NCBI GenBank assembly: GCA_045801465.1
Contig: JBJMSU010000234.1
Location: 1 to 64,000 of the forward strand
Length of the DNA: 64,000 nt
Origin: DATFWC01 sp045801465
GTDB taxonomy: Bacteria; Pseudomonadota; Alphaproteobacteria; Rhizobiales; Xanthobacteraceae
Reading direction: 5' to 3'
The notes beneath the pieces are model-generated. The model had not been told where the DNA came from, searched no databases, and saw only the letters and a program-made list of their open reading frames with translations. The number at the start of each line of letters is the position of its first letter. Within the stretch, counting starts at the first letter, position 1. Positions 18,225 to 27,663 of this stretch are shown piece by piece. Position numbers and translations under genes: made by a program.

Positions 18225-18581
18225 CTAGCTTTCGAGAGCGCGCGCCACCGCGTCCGGATCTTTGGCAATAACCGTTAGCAGAACCTGAGCCGCCCTGTCC
18301 GGACGGTGCGCGCCTTGCTCCCAATCTCGGACGGTGCCGAGTGGGAGATGGAACCGGGCTGCGAATTGTTCCTGCGTGAGCTTCAGCTTCTTGCGCAAGG
18401 CGCGAACGCTGGGGACGCGTCGAGCACGTGCAAGCTGCGCTTCGGTTGCTGGCGGACAGTCCCGGTCGGAAACCGCGGCGCGATGACGCTCCTCCTCGCT
18501 CATTGCATCGAAGGCACGCCAATCGGTCTTCGGCGGCTTCTTCGGATCGAGTCTAAACCTCGTGATACTTCCTTTTTTCAT
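18225..18581 (-). CDS. HTH (XRE-type) antitoxin of a BrnT-associated locus
   Basis: A 118-residue protein starting MKKGSITRFRLDPKKPPKTD. It has a helix-turn-helix in the C-terminal half (VRALRKKLKLTQEQFAARFH, then LGTVRDWEQGAHRPD). The GSITR-type N-terminus and the upstream overlapping BrnT-like frame are typical of toxin-antitoxin pairs in Hyphomicrobiales. The start at 18581 lies within the 3' end of the brnT frame. The antitoxin appears intact while its toxin is frameshifted. Confidence 0.8.
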   Translation of the reverse strand: MKKGSITRFRLDPKKPPKTDWRAFDAMSEEERHRAAVSDRDCPPATEAQLARARRVPSVRALRKKLKLTQEQFAARFHLPLGTVRDWEQGAHRPDRAAQVLLTVIAKDPDAVARALES

Positions 18582-18820
18582 GCGGCTCCGCTCCTCTGGC
18601 GGATATGATGCGCACAATCCGTCCTCGCATCGTGTAGGTGACGAACAGCATTCGGCCGTCCACCAAACCGATCGCGTTAAAGCGTAGCTCGTCGATGGAA
18701 TTCGAGATCCTCGAATTCGATCATATGCGGGTCCAAGAACACTTTGGTGGCCGTTCGGAAGTCGATGCCGTGCTTCTTCCGATTAGCTTGTTCCTTGGCC
18801 GTATCCCATTCGAAATCCAT
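18553..18820 (-). pseudogene. BrnT-family toxin, frameshifted
   Basis: From the ATG at 18820 the first frame reads MDFEWDTAKEQANRKKHGID then FRTATKVFLDPHMIEFEDLE, a clear BrnT N-terminus, but ends at a TAA at 18677-18679. The remaining BrnT body continues in another frame: RFNAIGLVDGRMLFVTYTMR, IVRIISARGAEPHEKRKYHE and a TAG at 18553-18555. The span of 268 bases is one more than a multiple of three, so one base is extra, or two missing, near 18680-18695. Either the RNase toxin is inactivated or this is a sequencing error. Confidence 0.78.
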
Positions 18821-18837
18821 CGCGAACCGCGACATCT

Positions 18838-18866
18838 AAGATACTGATACCCAGTACCGGACGCAA
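18838..18866 (-). promoter_or_regulatory. Candidate promoter of the brnT-antitoxin locus
   Basis: On the minus strand TTGCGT (18866-18861), 17 bases, TATCTT (18843-18838). The predicted start is about 10 bases before the brnT ATG. The spacer holds a GTATCAGTATC partial direct repeat that could be an operator. This is a consensus match only. The rest of 18867-19004, before addB, holds no gene. Confidence 0.35.
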
Positions 18867-19004
18867 GAGCACATGGTACGCGGGTTAACTGCATTGGATA
18901 GGGCGCAAAGGGCAAGTTGCGGGTCCGATAGCATTGAGAGCAATGAACGGTTGAAACCGCAGCCACGCCGTGCCTTCTGATGGCCTCGTGGCGTATGATT
19001 CGGC

Positions 19005-22000
19005 ATGGCAGTTCGCACTCCCCGTCTGTTCACGATTCCCGCCTCGGCACCGTTCCTGCCGACGCTGGTCAAGGCGCTCCTGGCTGGACGGCTCGTGCCG
19101 GGATTCCCGGCCTCGCGTGATCCGCTGGCGCTCGCCGGCGCGACCCTCTACCTCCCGACCCGGCGCGCCTGCGGGCTCGCGCGCGAGGTCTTCCTTGAGG
19201 AGATGGAGACGAGCGCCGCAGTCCTCCCGCGCATCCTGCCCATCGGCGACATCGACGAGGACGAGCTTGTGTTCGCCGAGGCCGCGACCGGCCCCCTCGC
19301 CGGCATGGCGCTCGAGCTGCCGCCCGCGCTCGGCCGCCTCGAGCGCCGGCTGCTGCTGGCGCGGCTCGTCCTGCAATGGGCCGCGGCGCCCAAGCTACAC
19401 GGCGAGGCCGGCGCCCCGCTCGTTGCCCATTCGCCCGCCGCCGCGCTCGCGCTCGCCGACGATCTGGCGCGTCTGATCGACGACATGACCACGCGCAAGG
19501 TCCCCTGGCGCGCGCTCGACGATCTCGTGCCCGAACGGTTCGACCGCTACTGGCAGCTCACCCTCGACTTCCTGAAGATCGCCCGTGACACCTGGCCCGC
19601 CATCCTTGCCGAGCGCAACGCCATCGAGCCGGCGGAACGCCGCGACCGGCTGATCGAGGCGGAAGCGGCGCGGCTCGCGTCGGTCGACGGCCCGGTCATC
19701 GCCGCCGGCTCGACCGCCTCCATGCCGGCAACCGCCACGCTGCTGGCGACCATCGCGCTCCTGCCGCACGGCGCCGTCGTGCTGCCCGGCCTCGATCAGA
19801 ATATCCATGCCCCCGCCTGGGACCTTATTGCCGGGAAGCGCCAGGAGGGATCCGATGCGATCGCGCCGGCCATCGGACATCCGCAATTCGCCATGCAGGC
19901 GCTGCTCAAGCGTCTCGGCGTCGGGCGCGGCGACGTCGCGAGCCTCAGCGCGCCGGCGCCGCACGGCCGCGAGAAGCTCGTCTCTGAGGCGCTCTGTCCG
20001 GCTGCCGCCAGCGAATGCTGGCAGCGCCGCCTGCCTGCAGAAGCAATCGGAATGGCGCTCGCGAGTGTTGCCGTGATCGAGGCTGGCAACGCCGAAGAAG
20101 AAGCGCTGGCGATTGCGGTTGCGCTGCGCGAGGCCGTCGAGACCCCGGGCAAGCGCGCCGCGCTGGTGACGGCCGACCGCGCGCTGGCGCGCCGCGTCAT
20201 CGCGGCGCTCGCGCGGTGGTCTGTGCCGGTGAACGATTCGGGCGGCGATGCGCTGCCCGACATGCCGGCCGGCGTATTCGCCCGGCTCGCCGCAGAGGCC
20301 GCCCTCGGCGGGCTTGCGCCCGTGACCTTGCTGGCCTTGCTCAAGCATCCGCTGCTGCGGCTCGGCGCGCGGGAGGGCGCTCACAACTTCGCCATTGACG
20401 TCCTCGAGCGGGCGATCCTGCGCGGCCCGCGGCCGCGACCCGGGACGGCGGGGCTTGCGCATGCGCTGGCGACGCTCAGGCGCGAACGCCCCTCGCTGCA
20501 CGCAAGCGATCCGCGCAAGCGTATCAAGGACAGCGAACTCGATGCGGCCGATCGGCTCGTCACGCATCTGACAACCGCCCTCTATCCGCTCGAAGGCTTG
20601 GAAGCGCAGAAGCTGCCGTTGAGCGAGCTCGCCGGGCGCCACCGCAACGTTGTCGCGGCGCTCGCCAGCCATGCGAGCAGAATCGCGGCCTTTGCCGGCG
20701 ACGACGGAACGGCGCTGGCGACCGCCTTCGACGAGCTCGTTGCCGCATCCGATAGCGATCTGGCGGTGGCACCGGCAGATTACGCCGAGCTGTTCCGCGC
20801 CGTGATCGGCGACCGACTCGTGCGTCGGTCAGGTATGGCAGACGTGCGGGTACACATCTTCGGGCTGCTCGAAGCGCGGCTGCAGAGCGTCGACCTCATG
20901 GCGCTGGGCGGCGTGGTCGAGGGCACCTGGCCGCCGGAGACGCGCAGCGACGCCTGGCTCAGCCGGCCGATGCGCCAGGATCTCGGCCTCGATCTGCCCG
21001 AACGCCGCATCGGCCTGACGGCGCACGATTTCGCGCAGGCGCTCGGCGCGCCGGAGGTGATCCTCTCGCGCGCCGCCAAGATCGCCGGCGCCCCGACGCT
21101 GTGGTCGCGGTTCGTGCAGCGCCTCGCCGCCGTGGCCGGCGAGACCGAGTGGCACGCCGCACAGCACCGCGGCGCCCGCTACCTCGCGCTGGCGCATGAG
21201 CTCGACCGGCCGCGTCGCCCGCAGAGGATCCAACCGCCGGCGCCAAAACCGCCGCTGGCGGCACGGCCAACCGGCCTGAGCGTCACCGACGTCGAGCACT
21301 GGCTGCGCGATCCATACACGATCTACGCCAAGCACGTGCTGCGGCTCGCCCCGCTCGATGCCGTCGATACGCCGCCGGGCTACGCCGATCGCGGCACGGT
21401 CATTCACGCATCGATCGGCGAGTTCACCACGACCTATCGGGAGGGGCTGCCGGCCGATGCGGTCGGCGAGCTCATCCGCATCGGACGCAAGCACTTCGCG
21501 CCGCTCGACGATTATCCGGAAGCGTGCGCCTTCTGGTGGCCGCGCTTCAGGCGCATCGCCCGCTGGTTCGCCGGCTGGGAGACCGAACGGCGCGCTGCCG
21601 CGGCAGCCATGCATGCGGAAATCGCCGGCGAGTTTCCCATCCCGCTGGACCAAGCGAGCTTCCGCCTGCGCGCGCGCGCGGATCGCATCGAACAGATGGC
21701 GGATGGACGCTATGCGATCCTCGACTACAAGACCGGCCAGGCGCGCACCGAGAAACAGGTGCGCACCGGGCTCGCGCCGCAATTGACGCTGGAAGCCGCG
21801 ATCCTCCGCCACGGCGGCTTCGCGGGCATCGCCAAGGGCGCCTCGGTCGCCGAGCTGAGCTACGTGCTGCTGAAAGGCGGCGAGCCGGCCGGAGAGCCCT
21901 GCCCGGTGGAGTTCAAGGAAGGCGATTGCGACAGCCAGGCCGACCGCGCGCTCAGCCGCCTCACCGGCGTGGCGCGGCGCTTCGCTGACGAAAACACACC

Positions 22001-22160
22001 CTATCGCTCGCTCGTCCACCCGATGTGGCGCACGCACTACGGCGACTATGACCACCTTGCACGCGTGAAGGAGTGGTCGTTGACCGGCGGCGAGCTGGAT
22101 GAGGCGGCGAGTGACCCCGCCTACTTGAGATCGGTTCATTCTCTCAAAGGTCGGGCATGA
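19005..22160 (+). CDS. addB: Double-strand break repair protein AddB
   Basis: A 1051-residue subunit of the AddAB helicase-nuclease, which processes DNA ends for RecA-dependent repair in place of RecBCD. The N-terminal inactive-helicase half contains LYLPTRRACGLAREVF and is followed by long alpha-helical stretches. The C-terminal RecB-type nuclease motif AILDYKTGQARTEKQ (about residues 902-916) has the catalytic Asp and Lys. The start at 19005 matches the typical family N-terminus (PRLFTIPASAPFL). The stop overlaps the addA start as ATGA. Confidence 0.95.
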   Translation: MAVRTPRLFTIPASAPFLPTLVKALLAGRLVPGFPASRDPLALAGATLYLPTRRACGLAREVFLEEMETSAAVLPRILPIGDIDEDELVFAEAATGPLAGMALELPPALGRLERRLLLARLVLQWAAAPKLHGEAGAPLVAHSPAAALALADDLARLIDDMTTRKVPWRALDDLVPERFDRYWQLTLDFLKIARDTWPAILAERNAIEPAERRDRLIEAEAARLASVDGPVIAAGSTASMPATATLLATIALLPHGAVVLPGLDQNIHAPAWDLIAGKRQEGSDAIAPAIGHPQFAMQALLKRLGVGRGDVASLSAPAPHGREKLVSEALCPAAASECWQRRLPAEAIGMALASVAVIEAGNAEEEALAIAVALREAVETPGKRAALVTADRALARRVIAALARWSVPVNDSGGDALPDMPAGVFARLAAEAALGGLAPVTLLALLKHPLLRLGAREGAHNFAIDVLERAILRGPRPRPGTAGLAHALATLRRERPSLHASDPRKRIKDSELDAADRLVTHLTTALYPLEGLEAQKLPLSELAGRHRNVVAALASHASRIAAFAGDDGTALATAFDELVAASDSDLAVAPADYAELFRAVIGDRLVRRSGMADVRVHIFGLLEARLQSVDLMALGGVVEGTWPPETRSDAWLSRPMRQDLGLDLPERRIGLTAHDFAQALGAPEVILSRAAKIAGAPTLWSRFVQRLAAVAGETEWHAAQHRGARYLALAHELDRPRRPQRIQPPAPKPPLAARPTGLSVTDVEHWLRDPYTIYAKHVLRLAPLDAVDTPPGYADRGTVIHASIGEFTTTYREGLPADAVGELIRIGRKHFAPLDDYPEACAFWWPRFRRIARWFAGWETERRAAAAAMHAEIAGEFPIPLDQASFRLRARADRIEQMADGRYAILDYKTGQARTEKQVRTGLAPQLTLEAAILRHGGFAGIAKGASVAELSYVLLKGGEPAGEPCPVEFKEGDCDSQADRALSRLTGVARRFADENTPYRSLVHPMWRTHYGDYDHLARVKEWSLTGGELDEAASDPAYLRSVHSLKGRA

Positions 22161-25100
22161 ACGCGCCGCGTCCAGTTCCCGCCGACGTGCTGAACAGGCA
22201 AATCGCGGCATCGGACCCGCTCGTGTCCGCCTGGGTGGCGGCAAATGCCGGCTCCGGCAAAACGCATGTCCTGGCGCAACGGGTCATCCGGCTGCTGCTC
22301 GACGGCTGCGCGCCGAGCCGCATTCTCTGCCTCACCTTCACCAAGGCGGCCGCCGCCAACATGGCCAAGCGCGTGTTCGACACGCTCGCGCGCTGGACCG
22401 CACTCGACGATGCCGCCCTCGATGCGGAGCTCCGGCAGATCGGCATCAAGAAAGTCGACGCCGCGCGGCGGGCCCACGCACGGCGCTTGTTCGCCGCGGC
22501 CCTTGACACGCCGGGCGGCCTCAAGGTGCAGACGATTCACGCCTTCTGCACGCGGCTGCTGCACCAATTCCCGTTCGAGGCCAATGTCGCCGCGCGTTTC
22601 GCGGTGCTGGAGGAGCGCGCCGAGGCCGAACTGATCGACAAGCTTCGCCTCGAGGTGCTGATGCTGGCCGCCGCGGCCCCGGACGGGCCGCTCGGGCAGG
22701 CGCTGAGCACCGCCATCACGGCGGCCGCCGACCAAACGTTCGCCGACCTCGTGCGGGAGGCCATCGCCGAGCGCCACGCGCTCACCGCATGGATCGACCA
22801 CGTCGGCAGCATCGAGGCCGCCGTCGCGGATCTATCCGGCGCGCTCGGCATCGATTCGGCCGACAGCAATGAACGCATCGACGCGGAAATTGTCGAAGGA
22901 CCCATTCTGCCGCTCTCGCGATGGACGGCAGTCGCCGCCGTGCTCGCGACCGGTTCGGCAAGTGACCGAAACCAGAGCGACTGCCTTTGCCGAGCAGCGG
23001 CCGCCCAAGGCGGCGAGCGCATCACCAACTATCGGCAGTTCTTCACGACCAAAGGCGGGGAGCCGCGTCAAAGCTTGCTGACCAGGGGACTTGCCAACCG
23101 TCATCCTGATCTGGCGCAGCAGCTCGCTGCCGAGCAGGAGCGCGTCTGTGCGCTGCTCGAACGGCGACGCGCGGTGGCTACGCGCGACCGCACCGGCGCG
23201 CTCATCGCCATCGCCGGCGAGGTGATCTCGCGCTATCGCGCCGAGAAGGAGCGGCGCGGCCTCCTGGACTACGACGACCTGATCGACAAGACGCTGGCGA
23301 TGCTGACGACGGTCAACCCCTCATGGGTACACTACAAGCTCGATCTCGGCATCGATCACGTGCTGATCGACGAAGCCCAGGACACCAGTCCGAAGCAATG
23401 GGAAGTCATCCGCCGGCTCGTGTCGGAGTTCACGGCCGGCGCCGGCGCGCGCGGCGCGCTCACGCGGTCGATCTTCGCAGTGGGCGACGAGAAGCAATCG
23501 ATCTTTTCGTTTCAGGGCGCGGCTCCGCACTACTTCGCCGACATGCGACGCCATTTCGAATCCGCCCACAAGGACAGCGGTCTCGGCTTCGTGGCGCTCG
23601 ATTTCAAATACTCGTTCCGCTCGGCGCCGGCCGTGCTCGACGCGGTCGACGGCGTATTCGCACGACCCGAGGCCTACGCGGGCCTCACCGCGGACCCGGT
23701 CAAGACGGTGCACCAGGCGGTCCGCGAGAAGGCCCCCGGCGTGGTGGAAATCTGGCCCTTGGTCGAAGCGGAGGAAAAGCGCGAAATCGAGGGCTGGGAT
23801 GCTCCGTTCGACGAGTTGTCGGAGACGAGCCCGGTGATCAAGCTCGCGCACAGGATCGCGACGAGCGCAAGGAAATGGCTGACGAGCGGCGAGCGCGTCA
23901 GTGACCTCGTTACCGGCGCGTTGCGGCCGATGCGGCCGGGCGACGTCCTCATTCTGGTGCGCCAGCGCGGTGCGCTGTTCGAGGCGATCATCCGCGCCCT
24001 CAAGGCGAATAACATCGCGGTCGCCGGGGCCGACCGGCTGCTGCTGACCGAGCATATCGCCGTCATGGACCTGATGGTGCTGGCCGACGCGCTGCTGCTT
24101 GCCTCCGACGATCTTGCGCTCGCCACCGTGTTGAAAAGCCCGCTGTTCGAGTTGGACGACGACGCGCTGTTCGCGCTTGCCTGGAACCGGCGCGGCACGC
24201 TGTGGGACGAGCTCTCCGCGAAGGCCAAGACAGACCCGGTCTTTGCCGAAGCCGCGGCCACGCTGGAGCGCTGGGCGCACGGAGCTCAGTACCGGCCGCC
24301 GTTCGCCTTCTATGCCGACGTGCTCGGCCCGGGCGGCGGGCGCGCCCGGATGCTCAAGCGGCTGGGCGCCGAAGCCGCCGATGCGCTCGATGAATTCCTC
24401 AATCTCGCGCTCGACTACGAAGCCCGCGAGACCCCGTCGCTCCAGGGCTTCGTTGCCTGGCTGCGTGCCACCACGACCGAGGTGAAACGCGACATGGAGA
24501 TCGCGCGCGACGAGGTGCGGGTGATGACGGTGCATGGCGCCAAAGGCCTGGAAGCACCCGTGGTGATGCTTGCCGACACCACCACTAATCCGGCCGGACC
24601 GCGCCCTCCGCGCCTGCTCGCCATGCCGGCCGCAGGCTCGCCCGACACGCCCGACCGGATCGTCTGGGCGGGCGCCAAGGAGACCGACGTCCCGCCCGTG
24701 GCAGCCGCCCGCGCCTGCGCCGTGCGCGCAGCCGAAGAGGAATACCGGCGGCTCCTCTACGTCGCCATGACGCGCGCCGCTGACCGCCTGATCGTGTGCG
24801 GCGCGACGGGACAGCGCAAACGGCCGGACGGATGCTGGTATGATCTGGTGCGTGATGCGCTGGAGCCGATCGCCGTGACGGAGCCGGCGGAGTCCGGCGA
24901 TGAGCCGGTTCTGCGGCTGCAGAAGTGGCAAGTGACCGAGTTCCAGCCGGAGCTGCCGCTCGCCGCCGCGCCAGCCACCTGGCCATGTCCCGATTGGCTC
25001 ACGCGCAAGCTTGAGGGGCAATCGTCGCCGGCAATCGTTCGTCCCTCGGGCGCCCTCGACGAGCAGGACACGATGACCGCGAGCGTCGGCATGGATGATG

Positions 25101-25633
25101 ACCGCCGTCGCGCGCTTGCCCGCGGTACCCTGATGCATCGGCTGCTGCAGTCGCTCCCCGATATTGCGCCCGAGCGCCGTGGGGGCGCCGCGCGCCGTTA
25201 TCTCGATCGCGCCGGCCACCTCTTCACCGAGGTGGAGCGTGCGGCCATGACCGGCCAGGTGCTCGCTTTGCTGGACGATCCACGCTTCGCGCCGCTCGCG
25301 GCGCCGGGAAGCCGGGCGGAGGTGCCCATCGTGGGGCGTCTCGCGCGCAACGGCCTTCCGCCATACCCTGTATCGGGCCAAGTGGACCGGCTCGCCGTGA
25401 CCCCGGATCTGGTGCTGATCGCCGACTACAAGACCGATCGTCCTGCCCCAAGGCGGCATGAAGACGTCAAAGAGGAGTATCGGACCCAGCTCGCGCTCTA
25501 CCGCGCCGTGCTTGCCGGGCTCTATCCCGAACGGGCGGTCCGCGCCCTCCTGGTATGGACGGAAATCCCGCATTTCATGGAGATTCCCGCCGCCACCCTG
25601 GATGCCGCGCGCGCTCGCGTCACGCTGGAGTGA
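22157..25633 (+). CDS. addA: Double-strand break repair helicase AddA
   Basis: A 1158-residue UvrD-type helicase with a C-terminal nuclease, the partner of AddB. Motifs in order: Walker A ANAGSGKTHVLAQ (about 30), motif Ia ILCLTFTKAAAANM, motif II LIDEAQDTSPKQWEV (about 404), motif III VGDEKQSIFSFQGA, motif V/VI regions VMTVHGAKGLEAPVV and RRLLYVAMTRAADRL, and the nuclease motif LIADYKTDRPAP (about 1088). Everything needed for activity appears present. Confidence 0.96.
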   Translation: MNAPRPVPADVLNRQIAASDPLVSAWVAANAGSGKTHVLAQRVIRLLLDGCAPSRILCLTFTKAAAANMAKRVFDTLARWTALDDAALDAELRQIGIKKVDAARRAHARRLFAAALDTPGGLKVQTIHAFCTRLLHQFPFEANVAARFAVLEERAEAELIDKLRLEVLMLAAAAPDGPLGQALSTAITAAADQTFADLVREAIAERHALTAWIDHVGSIEAAVADLSGALGIDSADSNERIDAEIVEGPILPLSRWTAVAAVLATGSASDRNQSDCLCRAAAAQGGERITNYRQFFTTKGGEPRQSLLTRGLANRHPDLAQQLAAEQERVCALLERRRAVATRDRTGALIAIAGEVISRYRAEKERRGLLDYDDLIDKTLAMLTTVNPSWVHYKLDLGIDHVLIDEAQDTSPKQWEVIRRLVSEFTAGAGARGALTRSIFAVGDEKQSIFSFQGAAPHYFADMRRHFESAHKDSGLGFVALDFKYSFRSAPAVLDAVDGVFARPEAYAGLTADPVKTVHQAVREKAPGVVEIWPLVEAEEKREIEGWDAPFDELSETSPVIKLAHRIATSARKWLTSGERVSDLVTGALRPMRPGDVLILVRQRGALFEAIIRALKANNIAVAGADRLLLTEHIAVMDLMVLADALLLASDDLALATVLKSPLFELDDDALFALAWNRRGTLWDELSAKAKTDPVFAEAAATLERWAHGAQYRPPFAFYADVLGPGGGRARMLKRLGAEAADALDEFLNLALDYEARETPSLQGFVAWLRATTTEVKRDMEIARDEVRVMTVHGAKGLEAPVVMLADTTTNPAGPRPPRLLAMPAAGSPDTPDRIVWAGAKETDVPPVAAARACAVRAAEEEYRRLLYVAMTRAADRLIVCGATGQRKRPDGCWYDLVRDALEPIAVTEPAESGDEPVLRLQKWQVTEFQPELPLAAAPATWPCPDWLTRKLEGQSSPAIVRPSGALDEQDTMTASVGMDDDRRRALARGTLMHRLLQSLPDIAPERRGGAARRYLDRAGHLFTEVERAAMTGQVLALLDDPRFAPLAAPGSRAEVPIVGRLARNGLPPYPVSGQVDRLAVTPDLVLIADYKTDRPAPRRHEDVKEEYRTQLALYRAVLAGLYPERAVRALLVWTEIPHFMEIPAATLDAARARVTLE

Positions 25634-25725
25634 ACGCTCCTTGACGCTCCCGATGGTCGCCCATACGTTCGGCGCACTTACCCGACGGGCCGCGATTTGC
25701 GCCCTCCACAACAACGAGGTGATCC

Positions 25726-26046
25726 ATGGGCGTTGACAAGGTTTCGGACGCCACCTTCGAGTCCGAGGTCCTGAAGTCCGCCGAACCGGTCGTGGTCGAC
25801 TTCTGGGCCGAATGGTGCGGCCCGTGCCGGATGATTGCGCCGGCGCTCGAGGAGATCGCCGGCACGATGAACGGCAAGGTCAAGATCGTAAAGCTCAACG
25901 TAGACGAGAATCCCGCGACCGCGGCGAAGTACGGCATCATGTCCATCCCGACCCTGATGCTGTTCAAGAACGGGGAACTTGCATCCCGTCAGGTCGGCGC
26001 CGCGCCCAAGCAGAAGCTGGAGCAGTGGATCACGGCGGCCGTATAA
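25726..26046 (+). CDS. trxA: Thioredoxin 1
   Basis: A 106-residue cytoplasmic thioredoxin that reduces protein disulfides. The redox motif WCGPC is at residues 30-34, and the conserved cis-Pro region is [12 protein letters not shown]. The addA-trxA order is conserved in alphaproteobacteria. ATG at 25726 with GAGGTGATCC just upstream. Confidence 0.96.
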   Translation: MGVDKVSDATFESEVLKSAEPVVVDFWAEWCGPCRMIAPALEEIAGTMNGKVKIVKLNVDENPATAAKYGIMSIPTLMLFKNGELASRQVGAAPKQKLEQWITAAV

Positions 26047-26068
26047 CGCACCTGCAGTGAAATTTTTT

Positions 26069-26100
26069 GCAGGCGGCCGGCCGAAAGGCCGGCCGTCTGC
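26069..26100 (+). terminator. Strong hairpin after trxA
   Basis: GCAGGCGGCCGGCC and GGCCGGCCGTCTGC pair with one mismatch around a GAAA loop. The stem is very stable, but there is no U-run on the 3' side (a T-run lies before the stem), so it is an atypical terminator or an RNA 3'-end stabiliser. Confidence 0.55.
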
Positions 26101-26135
26101 GTTATGGGGAGGTGGTTTGTCGCGAGTTTGTTGCG

Positions 26136-27185
26136 ATGGTCCTGGCGTTGCATCCTCCCCTCCCTCCGATGGAAGCGCTGTCGGTCGACGACATTCCGAT
26201 CGGCGCGGAGTGGCAGTACGAGCCCAAGTGGGACGGCTTTCGCTGCTTGGTGTTTCGCGACGGCGAAAATATCGAGTTGCAGTCGAAATCCGGGCAATCG
26301 CTCACCCGCTACTATCCCGAACTCGTCGAGGCGGTCGGTAAGCTCAAGGCCAAGACCTTCGTCCTCGATGGCGAGATCGTGGTCCCCAGCAATGGGGCAT
26401 TTTCGTTCGATGCGCTGCTCCAGCGCATTCATCCCGCCGCCAGCCGCATCAAGCGGCTCGCCCACGAAACGCCAGCGCTGCTGATCGTCTTCGACCTGTT
26501 GGCGGGGACCGACGGACGCGCGCTCACCGGCTTCAGTCTGAGTGAGCGCCGGGAACGGCTCGCACAGTTCGCGCGAACGTTCCTCGATGGCAACGAGCGT
26601 ATCCGTCTGTCGCCGGCAACGACGAAACTGTCGGAAGCCAGGAGCTGGCTCAAGCGGGTCGGCTCGACCCTCGACGGCATCATCGCCAAGCGGCGCGACC
26701 TCGGCTACGACCCGGGCGAGCGCACCGCCATGCAGAAGATCAAGAACTACCGCAGCGCCGACTGCGTGGTCGGCGGCTTCCGCTACAACGAGGGCAAGGA
26801 CGTGGTGGGCTCGCTCCTGCTCGGGCTCTACGACCATGCCGGCCTGCTGCATCATGTGGGCTTCACGTCCACGATCCGGCGCGAAGACAAGCCGGCGTTG
26901 ACCGCAAGACTCGAAAAGCTCATCGCCCCGCCCGGCTTCACCGGCAACGCGCCGGGCGGACCGAGCCGCTGGTCGACCAAGCGTTCGGCACAGTGGCAGC
27001 CGCTCAAGCCGAAGCTCGTGGTGGAGGTCTGCTACGACCACTTCTCGGGCGACCGGTTCCGCCACGGCACCAGGCTCATGCGATGGCGCCCCGACAAATC
27101 GCCGAACCAGTGCACGCTGGATCAGGTCAAGCAGAAGAAGGCGAACTTGATGAAACTTTTGGATCGCGGCGCGACGACAGGATAG
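26136..27185 (+). CDS. ATP-dependent DNA ligase (LigD/LigC-like, stand-alone)
   Basis: A 349-residue ligase with a nucleotidyltransferase domain and OB fold. The adenylated Lys is in EPKWDGFRC (K31), with further motifs VLDGEIVVP, LLIVFDLLA, DGIIAKRRDLGY and MQKIKNYRSADCVVGGF. It lacks the polymerase and phosphoesterase domains of full LigD, so it resembles the LigC-type ligases used in alternative end joining or base-excision repair. I chose the ATG at 26136 by homology; its ribosome site is weak. It sits between trxA and folC, which are often neighbours in relatives, so it is probably an insertion. Confidence 0.88.
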   Translation: MVLALHPPLPPMEALSVDDIPIGAEWQYEPKWDGFRCLVFRDGENIELQSKSGQSLTRYYPELVEAVGKLKAKTFVLDGEIVVPSNGAFSFDALLQRIHPAASRIKRLAHETPALLIVFDLLAGTDGRALTGFSLSERRERLAQFARTFLDGNERIRLSPATTKLSEARSWLKRVGSTLDGIIAKRRDLGYDPGERTAMQKIKNYRSADCVVGGFRYNEGKDVVGSLLLGLYDHAGLLHHVGFTSTIRREDKPALTARLEKLIAPPGFTGNAPGGPSRWSTKRSAQWQPLKPKLVVEVCYDHFSGDRFRHGTRLMRWRPDKSPNQCTLDQVKQKKANLMKLLDRGATTG

Positions 27186-27269
27186 ACGAATGTCTGCAGC
27201 TGTCATGATGTGTCAGCGCTCATAGTTGTGGTACATCGACCCGATCACGCTCACACCCCATTAGCGCCA

Positions 27270-27626
27270 ATGAGCCCGCTTGGTTTCCTGATCACGATCG
27301 TTGCGATTTTATCTTTTGGCGTCGCGGGATTCTTTTTCGTATGCACTTTGGAGGAGGTCAGACCGCGCCTTCCCCTGCAATTTCGCGAAGAAGTGAGGGC
27401 GCGCTTCGCGCTCGATTCTTTTGTTTGGCAGCGATCCATGCCGCCGAGCGCACGTCGCAATTACATGCTGTCTCTGAGTTTTAGCACGTTCGCGGTTGGC
27501 TGCCTGGCAACGGTCATGGCTCTCAATGGCCCTATCTACGGTACAGCACTCTTTGCCGGCCTGTTTCTCTTCTTCCTTTACTTCACGTTGACGCGCTGGA
27601 TGAAATATCGAGGCAGAGTATCCTGA
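27270..27626 (+). CDS. Small membrane protein of unknown function
   Basis: About 118 residues with an N-terminal hydrophobic segment (LGFLITIVAILSFGVAGFFF) and a C-terminal pair of segments (around FAVGCLATVMALNG and YGTALFAGLFLFFLYFTLT). The middle is basic and hydrophilic. I do not recognise a family. Its codons are more AT-rich than the neighbours'. The ATG at 27270 is one of two plausible starts (a GTG at 27210 extends it by 20 residues). It converges with folC. Confidence 0.5.
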   Translation: MSPLGFLITIVAILSFGVAGFFFVCTLEEVRPRLPLQFREEVRARFALDSFVWQRSMPPSARRNYMLSLSFSTFAVGCLATVMALNGPIYGTALFAGLFLFFLYFTLTRWMKYRGRVS

Positions 27627-27663
27627 TCATGAGACGAATTCGTTACAGGCGGCGTGAACAGCG

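Noticed and set aside
20829..22244. Long antisense frames across addB and addA
   Set aside because: They are typical GC-rich shadow frames: Arg/Ala/Gly-rich, without family motifs, and overlapping secure genes.
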